Assembly: GCA_937889855.1 (NCBI GenBank) | Contig: CALBYK010000215.1 | Span: 1-12,042, forward strand | Origin: an uncultured Prevotella sp. | GTDB lineage: Bacteria; Bacteroidota; Bacteroidia; Bacteroidales; Bacteroidaceae | DNA: 12,042 nt | Direction of reading: 5' to 3' | Shown: positions 7,812 through 12,042 of the stretch, piece by piece | How the letters are laid out: each line of letters begins with the position of its first letter | How positions within the stretch are numbered: the stretch's first letter is position 1 | Made by a program: the position numbers and the translations under genes | Notes under the pieces: generated by a model | What the model saw: the letters and a program-made list of their open reading frames with translations, nothing else | Databases searched by the model: none | Told to the model about the DNA's origin: nothing

Positions 7812-8584
7812 GACTTTAGTGCCTCAATTAAATTTTCTAATGCCATTTGCGGGTTGTCGGTTTCTCTGAGCAGCGTGACGAACTTGCTTCCTATGATTGC
7901 TCCGGCAGCGTTCTGTCGTGCGCTCTCAAGTGTCTGGCGGTTACTTATGCCGAACCCAATCATTCGCGGGTTGTTAAGGTGCATAGCGTTGATGCGCTGG
8001 AAGTATTGCTGCTTGGCGTCGTCGAAGCTTTGCTGTGCTCCGGTGATGCTTGCCGAGCTTACCATATATATGAATCCATCGGTATGCTCGTCGATGAACC
8101 GTATTCGCTCCTCGCTCGTCTCGGGCGTTATCATCATCACGCAGCGCAGGTCGTAGCGGTCGGCAAGCGGCTTAATCTCGTTGATGTAGTCGTCAAACGG
8201 CAGGTCGGGGATTATGAATCCTGACACGCCGCACTCCACGCAGCGCTGGCAGAAACGCTCGTAACCGTAGTGCATGATGACGTTGAGATATCCCATGAGC
8301 ACGAGCGGTATGGTCACCTCGTTCTTGACAGCCTTCAGCTGGCTGAAAAGCAGCTCAAGCGTCATGCCGTTTCTAAGAGCCACCGTTCCTGCACTCTGTA
8401 TTACGGGGCCGTCAGCTAAAGGGTCGCTGAACGGTATGCCCACCTCAATCATGTCTATGCCGCCACGTTGAAGCGTCAGTATCACGTCGCCAGTCATGTC
8501 CACTCGTGGACATCCAGCGCAGAAGTAGAGCGACAGCAGCTTGCGGTCGCCGCGTTCTGCAAATAGAAGGTTTATCTTGTTCAT
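7808..8584 (-). CDS. trpA: Tryptophan synthase alpha chain
   Basis: Cleaves indole-3-glycerol phosphate to indole and glyceraldehyde-3-phosphate, passing indole to TrpB through a tunnel. The 258-residue TIM-barrel shows catalytic E47 in MIEVGIPFSDPLADGP and D58 at the end of the same motif (E49 and D60 in the Salmonella enzyme), FIIPDLPFDD (124-132) and GFGISNRQT with GAIIGSKFV for phosphate binding near the C-terminus. It is separated from trpF by a 195-bp repeat-bearing gap, the longest inside the operon, and overlaps trpB by ATGA. No clear promoter precedes it; AACTTTTG (8651-8644, minus strand) differs from the -7 consensus at one base and has no good -33 box. Confidence 0.95.
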   Translation of the reverse strand: MNKINLLFAERGDRKLLSLYFCAGCPRVDMTGDVILTLQRGGIDMIEVGIPFSDPLADGPVIQSAGTVALRNGMTLELLFSQLKAVKNEVTIPLVLMGYLNVIMHYGYERFCQRCVECGVSGFIIPDLPFDDYINEIKPLADRYDLRCVMMITPETSEERIRFIDEHTDGFIYMVSSASITGAQQSFDDAKQQYFQRINAMHLNNPRMIGFGISNRQTLESARQNAAGAIIGSKFVTLLRETDNPQMALENLIEALKS

Positions 8585-8674
8585 AGCTGTTTTCTTATTG
8601 TTTTGTTACACTAATGCAGTTGTTGTGTCGTCTTCTTGTTCGACAAAAGTTCTAATGTAAGTACATATAAGTTG

Positions 8675-8784
8675 TCTTACTGCGGTCGTGGTAATTGCTT
8701 ACTGCGGTCGGAGTAATTGCTTACTGCGGTCGGAGTAATACAACATTAACAGTATCAAAATACAACATTAGCGGCTTGCTTATC
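8675..8784. repeat. 22-bp-period tandem array in the trpF-trpA gap
   Basis: Three tandem copies of a 22-bp unit start at 8675, 8697 and 8719. Copies 2 and 3 are identical except for the last base; copy 1 differs at its 5' edge and by TG for GA in the core. Each unit contains a small palindrome, TTACTgcggtcggAGTAA in copies 2 and 3. A second 12-bp repeat, AATACAACATTA, follows at 8737-8748 and 8759-8770, again exactly 22 bp apart and in register with the first set. The last unit reaches the trpF stop codon (8780-8782). The rest of the gap, 8585-8674, is AT-rich with no gene. As RNA each unit could form only a weak 5-bp hairpin. The function is unknown. Confidence 0.85.
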
Positions 8785-9481
8785 CTGCTTTAACTTGCTT
8801 GATAAATTTTGCGAGCAGTTCAATGTCCTTCACTCCAGGCTCTATTTCGAAGCGAGAGTTGATGTCGATGCCGGCAAACTGTGGGTGGTTGATCTTTCGT
8901 ATGCGGCCAATGTCGCCATAGCTTATTCCTCCGCTGAGCAGGAATGGAGTGGACTGTTGGTAGGCGTTGAGCATCGACCAGTCAAACCGCTTGCCGCTTC
9001 CACCGTGACTATCGCACTTGGTATCGAAGACAAACATGTCGACAATGCCTTCATACTGTCGGCAAATGTCGAAGTCGCCGGCAGACGCCATGCCCACAGC
9101 CTTGAATATTTTCAGTGTAGGCTTGATGTCGGGGATTATAGTAGAGCGGAGGTTACGTATGAAAGTTGGCGTCTCCGTGCCATGTAGCTGTATGGCGTCA
9201 AGGTCGAACGCCACCACGCGCTGGATGATGTCCTGTACCTTGGCGTTGACAAACACTCCGACCTTTTGCGGCCCTCGTTTCTGGCGGCCGTTGCCTATGC
9301 CGGCTATTTCCTTTTTGGCATTGTCGGGCAGCAGACCTGTCAATGAAGACTGCATACCGACATAGCGGCTGCTCTTGGGATAGAATATGAAGCCCATCAT
9401 GTCGATAGACAGCTGTGCAACGGCCTGTATGTTGTCGGGGTGGCTCATGCCGCACACTTTTATGATAAAATTCTTGTCCAT
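8780..9481 (-). CDS. trpF: Phosphoribosylanthranilate isomerase
   Basis: Catalyses the Amadori rearrangement of phosphoribosylanthranilate to CdRP, the third step after chorismate. The 233-residue TIM-barrel starts MDKNFIIKVCGMSHPDNI with catalytic C10 (general base); the catalytic acid is D153 in FVFDTK; GGSGKRFDW (160-168) and LLSGGIS bind phosphate. It is somewhat longer than typical TrpF because of a basic insert around residues 54-73 (containing GIGNGRQKRGPQK) before beta-strand VGVFVN. The start is 40 nt after the trpC stop. It is separate from trpC, not fused as in enterics. The 3' end abuts the 22-bp repeat array. Confidence 0.94.
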   Translation of the reverse strand: MDKNFIIKVCGMSHPDNIQAVAQLSIDMMGFIFYPKSSRYVGMQSSLTGLLPDNAKKEIAGIGNGRQKRGPQKVGVFVNAKVQDIIQRVVAFDLDAIQLHGTETPTFIRNLRSTIIPDIKPTLKIFKAVGMASAGDFDICRQYEGIVDMFVFDTKCDSHGGSGKRFDWSMLNAYQQSTPFLLSGGISYGDIGRIRKINHPQFAGIDINSRFEIEPGVKDIELLAKFIKQVKAG

Positions 9482-9521
9482 AAAGTTTGTGCTATTAGGG
9501 TGTCGAGCTCCTGCCCGACAA

Positions 9522-10310
9522 TTAATGTAGAAAATTTTTTAGAGCCTCTGCCGGGTTGCTCTCTGCCATGAATCTCTCGCCAATAAGAAATCCACTGTAT
9601 CCGACGAGCTTTAGCGCGTTGAGCGTTTCGGCATCCTTCAGTCCGCTTTCGCTCACGCGACAAATGTCGTCCGGCAGTAGACTTGCGAGACGGAACGAGT
9701 TCTGCACGTCGGTGCGGAATGTTCCGAGATTGCGGTTATTGATTCCGCACATATCGGGTAGCAGGTCGGCATATTCGGTCTCAGCCTCGCTGTGCATCTC
9801 AAGTAATGCCTCCATGCCGAGTTCACGCGTCATACCGAGCAATGCACGGCACTCTTCCTTACTCAAGCAAGCGGCAATGAGCAGCACGGCAGAGGCTCCG
9901 CATAGCCGTGCCTCGAATACCTGATATTCGTCGACGACGAAGTTCTTGTACAGTATGGGCAACAACACACCCGACTGTCTGGCTGTCTTGATGTCCTTAT
10001 CCTTACCACCGAAGTAAGGCTTGTCGGTGAGTATACTGATGGCGGCAGCCCCTGCTTGCTCATAGCCGAGCGGTACAACAGCCGCATCCGCGTCTTCCTT
10101 TATCCATCCTTTTGACGGCGAGCGACGCTTGAACTCGGCTATTATCCCGTTAGCGCTCTTCATGAGCGACTGGCGCATGGAAGGAACAGTGCTGCCTTCG
10201 TCAATAAGTAGTTCAACCTGCCGATGGATGTCGTGCTCTGTGTATGTTGCCTTCATGCGCTCAATGTCAACGCGCTTGCGGGCCACAATCTCTTCAAGTA
10301 TATCTGTCAT
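9522..10310 (-). CDS. trpC: Indole-3-glycerol-phosphate synthase
   Basis: Closes CdRP to indole-3-glycerol phosphate with loss of CO2 and water. The start at 10310 (262 aa, MTDILEEIVARKR) is preferred over the in-frame Met at 10352, because family proteins start at this ILxxIVxxKR helix and the 14 extra residues (beginning MIFNSCTLST) look like translated untranslated region. Catalytic residues read from the family motifs are E59 and K61 in AEFKRRSPSKG, K122 in LYKNFVVDEYQ, E171 in LLEMHSEAE and the Asn of INNRNLGTF (191-192); SESGL near the C-terminus binds phosphate. LTDKPYFGG (95-102) is the usual loop. It is monofunctional. A 124-nt gap carrying a short palindrome separates it from trpD. 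Confidence 0.95.
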   Translation of the reverse strand: MTDILEEIVARKRVDIERMKATYTEHDIHRQVELLIDEGSTVPSMRQSLMKSANGIIAEFKRRSPSKGWIKEDADAAVVPLGYEQAGAAAISILTDKPYFGGKDKDIKTARQSGVLLPILYKNFVVDEYQVFEARLCGASAVLLIAACLSKEECRALLGMTRELGMEALLEMHSEAETEYADLLPDMCGINNRNLGTFRTDVQNSFRLASLLPDDICRVSESGLKDAETLNALKLVGYSGFLIGERFMAESNPAEALKNFLH

Positions 10311-10412
10311 TGTCTGTAAATTAGTGGAGAGTGTGCAAGAATTAAAAATCAATACGGATAATCACTATTTGATAATTTTGACACACCCTTTTTGTTTTTC
10401 TTGCTTTTTGTA

Positions 10413-10428
10413 TCGAGCAGGTGCTCGA
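10413..10428. repeat. Short perfect inverted repeat just after trpD
   Basis: TCGAGCA-GG-TGCTCGA is a perfect 7-bp inverted repeat 6 nt past the trpD stop codon. In the mRNA it would be a compact GC-rich hairpin followed by an A-rich stretch (TACAAAAAGCAAG), not a U-run, so it is not an intrinsic terminator in the operon's direction. The remainder of the gap (10311-10412) is AT-rich; I see no TAnnTTTG box on the minus strand, so no internal trpC promoter is supported. Confidence 0.5.
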
Positions 10429-10434
10429 CATCTC

Positions 10435-11442
10435 CTATGAGTTGATTTCGCGGAACTTGCGGAACGTGTCAAGCGCACGTCCGCTCTCTATTGACTCGCG
10501 TGCCATCGCGATACATTCTTCTATGGGTTTCGTGCCCCTCTCGAAAGTCTGTATACCGAAAGCGGCATTGGCTATGACAATGTTTTTCTGTGCGGGGAGT
10601 GCACGGTTCTCAAGCACAGCGTCGAAAATGGCGGCGGCTTCCTTCTCTGTCGCTCCGGCAACGAGCTCTGCGGGAAGAGCTTTGCTGAATCCGAGGTCGG
10701 CTGGCGAGAAAAGCCGCTCATAGCCGTTGGTGGCAACCTTGAAGTCGCCGGTGAGTGATATCTCGTCATATCCGTCAATGCTGTTGACGATGGCATAGTC
10801 GGTGCCGATACGGCGGAACACCTCGCTGTAGAGCTTCATCTGCTCTAATGTTGCCACGCCGAGCATTTGGCATTTGGGCTGCGACGGATTGACAAGCGGC
10901 CCTAACAGGTTGAAGCATGTAGGAAACTGTAGTGCCTTGCGTATCGGGCCAACAAACTTCATTGCCCTGGCAAAGAGCTGCGCGTGCAGATATACTATGC
11001 CGCACTCGTTGAGTGAGCGGTTCAGCCGGTCGATGTCAGCTGTGAACTTGACCCCATGCTGCTCTATCACGTTTGACGCGCCCGATGTGGAAGTGGCTGA
11101 ATAGTTGCCATGTTTTGCCACCTTATAGCCGGCTCCTGCTATGACAAAACATGACGTGGTGGAAATGTTGAATGTGTTCTTGCGGTCGCCGCCGGTGCCG
11201 ACAACATCGATGTATCGGTCGCAGTCGAGCGGGGCGGGGATGCCGGTTTCAAGTATTCCGTCACGGAAACCGAGCAGCTCGTCAACCGTTATGCCACGCA
11301 TCTGCAAGGCTGTGAGCAATGCCGAGATTTGTTCTTTAGGGTATTCATCGTGTGTAATGCCGAGCAAAATGTGCTTTGTCTCTTCGCGCTGGAGTTTTTC
11401 ACCGGCGAGCACCTTTTCAAGTATTTGTTTCATTGTTTCCAT
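10435..11442 (-). CDS. trpD: Anthranilate phosphoribosyltransferase
   Basis: Transfers phosphoribose from PRPP to anthranilate. With the start at 11442 (METMKQILEKVL) the protein has 335 aa, normal for the family; Met4 (11433) is an equally plausible start. The same frame stays open up to 11616, but that extension runs through the attenuator hairpin and is not expected to be translated. Motifs are GTGGD (82-86, PRPP diphosphate), NTFNIST (89-95), KHGN (110-113), TSGASNVIEQHG (119-130), HAQLFARAMKFVGPIRKALQ (153-172) and FNLLGPLVNP (177-186), followed by DEIS in the metal-binding position. It is not fused to trpG. It is the first structural gene of the operon, directly behind the leader peptide and attenuator. 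Confidence 0.95.
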   Translation of the reverse strand: METMKQILEKVLAGEKLQREETKHILLGITHDEYPKEQISALLTALQMRGITVDELLGFRDGILETGIPAPLDCDRYIDVVGTGGDRKNTFNISTTSCFVIAGAGYKVAKHGNYSATSTSGASNVIEQHGVKFTADIDRLNRSLNECGIVYLHAQLFARAMKFVGPIRKALQFPTCFNLLGPLVNPSQPKCQMLGVATLEQMKLYSEVFRRIGTDYAIVNSIDGYDEISLTGDFKVATNGYERLFSPADLGFSKALPAELVAGATEKEAAAIFDAVLENRALPAQKNIVIANAAFGIQTFERGTKPIEECIAMARESIESGRALDTFRKFREINS

Positions 11443-11484
11443 ATCTGTCTGTCTTTTGTCCTGAACAATGTTCGTGTATAAACT

Positions 11485-11518
11485 AAAAAAGACCTGCCAC
11501 GTGAGCGACAGGTCTTCT
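11485..11518 (-). terminator. trp attenuator (intrinsic terminator before trpD)
   Basis: On the minus strand GACCTG (11514-11509) and CAGGTC (11496-11491) pair, extended inward by U-G, C-G, G-U and C-G pairs around a UCAC loop and outward by A-U pairs; the 3' side continues into a run of six U (11490-11485). This is a textbook rho-independent terminator, lying 46 nt downstream of the leader-peptide stop and 42 nt upstream of the trpD start. Its position between leader peptide and first structural gene makes it the attenuator. Confidence 0.88.
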
Positions 11519-11592
11519 ATTTGCTTTATCTTATTGTTAAAATAACGCGTAGGAGTAACCCACTCACGACTTTCTGAATCTTGAGTTACGCC
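11500..11592 (-). promoter_or_regulatory. Antiterminator-forming segments of the trp leader RNA
   Basis: Three segments can pair alternatively. Segment 1, GGCGTAACTC (11592-11583), overlaps the last Trp codon and matches segment 2b, GGGTTACTCC (11561-11552), over 10 positions with one mismatch and one G-U pair; ACTCA within segment 1 can also pair with TGAGT of segment 2a. Segment 2a, CGTGAGTGG (11568-11560), contains the leader stop codon and pairs over 9 positions (two G-U) with segment 3, TCGCTCACG (11508-11500), which is the loop side of the terminator's 5' arm. A ribosome stalled on the Trp codons would cover segment 1 and leave 2a free to block the terminator; one reaching the stop codon would cover 2a. 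Pairings were found by eye and not energy-scored. Confidence 0.7.
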
Positions 11593-11623
11593 ACCACCAA
11601 AGTGTAAGTTGTGCATTATTCAT
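11564..11623 (-). CDS. trpL: trp operon leader peptide
   Basis: A 19-codon ORF encoding MNNAQLTLWWWRNSRFRKS and ending in TGA. Three consecutive TGG codons (11599-11591) make up 16% of the peptide, far above the frequency of tryptophan in ordinary proteins. It ends 46 nt before a GC-rich, U-tailed hairpin and about 120 nt before trpD, which is the layout of ribosome-mediated attenuation: low charged tRNA-Trp stalls the ribosome at the Trp codons and lets the operon be transcribed. The start lies about 36 nt downstream of the predicted transcription start. No Shine-Dalgarno is apparent, as is usual in Bacteroidetes. The peptide itself probably has no function beyond being translated. A different frame overlapping it (start 11616) leads into trpD and is not considered coding. 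Confidence 0.88.
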   Translation of the reverse strand: MNNAQLTLWWWRNSRFRKS

Positions 11624-11665
11624 AACATTCCCGATTTAAATGGTTCTTGATAATCTTTCCGATTA

Positions 11666-11696
11666 CAAAAGTAAGAAATAAATATTGTTTCACAAG
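11666..11696 (-). promoter_or_regulatory. Probable trp operon promoter
   Basis: On the minus strand CTTG (11696-11693), a 19-bp spacer and TACTTTTG (11673-11666) fit the Bacteroidetes promoter, with a perfect TAnnTTTG -7 box and three of four bases at -33. Transcription would start near 11659, about 36 nt before the leader ATG. About 35 bp upstream of the -33 box lies a 7-bp inverted repeat AATAATC/GATTATT (11730-11736, 11747-11753), which could be an operator but is AT-rich and may be chance. Otherwise 11640-11805 is AT-rich non-coding sequence. Confidence 0.65.
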
Positions 11697-11805
11697 TTTT
11701 TACCGCAAAAAATTGATAAAATGCTTGAAAATAATCGTTTTTGATTGATTATTGACTTGCAGCAGACTGCTATCACATTATTATATATAGACGAGTACAC
11801 ACGAA

Positions 11806-11845
11806 GAAAAAAATCCCCAAGAAAGTATTCACTTTCCTGAGGATT
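11806..11845 (-). terminator. Intrinsic terminator of the RNase Y gene
   Basis: On the minus strand AATCCTCAGGAAAGT (11845-11831) and ACTTTCTTGGGGATT (11826-11812) form a 15-bp stem with two G-U pairs and a GAAT loop, followed by a run of seven T (through 11807). It lies 55 nt downstream of the RNase Y stop and about 110 bp upstream of the trp -33 box, so it insulates the trp operon from upstream transcription. Confidence 0.88.
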
Positions 11846-11900
11846 CCTTATTTTGGTAAAGTTGTTGTCACTCCAAAGCCTAAACCTGGACAACCTATGC

Positions 11901-12042
11901 TTATTTTGCATAAGCCACCGAGCGAGTCTCACGAATTACCGTGATTTTCACCTGTCCCGGATATGTCATCTCTGTCTGAATCTTGTTGGCAATCTCGCCA
12001 GAGAGTTTCTCTGTTTCCTTGTCATCCATCTTGTCAGCGCCT
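11901..12042 (-). CDS. rny: Ribonuclease Y, C-terminal end
   Basis: The last 46 residues of a protein that continues beyond the right edge of the window, read in the frame ending GCA AAA TAA. The sequence GEIANKIQTEMTYPGQ followed by VKITVIRETRSVAYAK is the highly conserved C-terminus of RNase Y (family members end EMTYPGQIKVTVIRETRAVxYAK). RNase Y is a membrane-anchored endoribonuclease with coiled-coil, KH and HD domains that starts mRNA decay; none of those domains is in view here, so only the tail supports the call. The gene is followed by its own strong terminator and is transcribed in the same direction as the trp operon. Confidence 0.88.
   Translation of the reverse strand, partial: GADKMDDKETEKLSGEIANKIQTEMTYPGQVKITVIRETRSVAYAK

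Noticed and set aside
8675..8740. CRISPR array.
   Set aside because: The 22-bp units are directly adjacent with no unique spacers between them and no cas genes are nearby.
8717..8766. A 15-codon minus-strand ORF (MLYFDTVNVVLLRPQ) in the trpF-trpA gap as a second leader peptide.
   Set aside because: It has no Trp codons, sits inside the repeat array, has no terminator hairpin after it, and has no promoter of its own.
10311..10352. 14-residue upstream extension of trpC.
   Set aside because: The extra residues have no family counterpart, and MTDILEEIVARKR is the usual TrpC start.
10373..10380. Plus-strand TAATTTTG as a promoter.
   Set aside because: It matches the -7 consensus but points away from trpC, has no -33 box at the right distance, and no plus-strand gene follows.
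11443..11616. N-terminal extension of trpD from an in-frame Met at 11616.
   Set aside because: It would translate straight through the attenuator hairpin and U-run and out of frame with the WWW leader; the residues (beginning MHNLHFGGG) do not resemble TrpD, and 335 aa from 11442 is the normal family length.
11690..11932. 80-codon minus-strand ORF between rny and trpL.
   Set aside because: It overlaps the real RNase Y frame, the rny terminator and the trp promoter, and has no recognisable protein character.

Overview
The window looks like a chromosomal segment of a Bacteroidetes bacterium, most likely order Bacteroidales (Prevotella/Bacteroides-like). Three things point there: the Bacteroidetes-type promoter (TAnnTTTG -7 box with a TTG-like -33 box) recurs upstream of several genes; Shine-Dalgarno sequences are not evident; and the proteins read like Bacteroidales homologues (a ~500-residue type I glutamine synthetase, a Ser-type S1 sulfatase, an OPT-family transporter). 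Genus is not decidable from sequence reading alone.

Layout, left to right. 1-996 (-): N-terminal 332 residues of an OPT-family oligopeptide transporter, running off the left edge. 997-1187: divergent promoter region. 1188-2693 (+): glutamine synthetase. 2694-2893: convergent gap with a perfect 17-bp hairpin at 2770-2807. 2894-4576 (-): secreted Ser-type sulfatase with its own promoter at 4609-4639. 4656-11623 (-): a complete tryptophan operon, transcribed right to left as trpL-trpD-trpC-trpF-trpA-trpB-trpE-trpG. 11640-11900: trp promoter and a strong terminator of the upstream gene. 11901-12042 (-): last 46 residues of RNase Y, running off the right edge.

The seven trp genes encode every step from chorismate to tryptophan: TrpE+TrpG (anthranilate synthase), TrpD (phosphoribosyltransferase), TrpF (isomerase), TrpC (indole-3-glycerol-phosphate synthase) and TrpA+TrpB (tryptophan synthase). 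All show their catalytic signatures and none is broken. trpA/trpB and trpE/trpG overlap by ATGA, and trpB/trpE overlap by 14 nt, so partner subunits are probably translationally coupled.

The most notable element lies in front of trpD. A 19-codon leader ORF at 11564-11623, MNNAQLTLWWWRNSRFRKS, has three consecutive Trp codons. It is followed by a GC-rich hairpin with a U-run (11485-11518) and by a segment overlapping the leader stop codon that can pair with the hairpin's 5' arm. This is the architecture of ribosome-mediated transcription attenuation. With the promoter at 11666-11696 it forms a complete control region. The gene order D-C-F-A-B-E-G is a circular permutation of B-E-G-D-C-F-A, the order I recall as common in Bacteroidales, so the control region now sits in front of trpD. 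A second unexplained element is an array on a 22-bp grid in the trpF-trpA gap (8675-8784).
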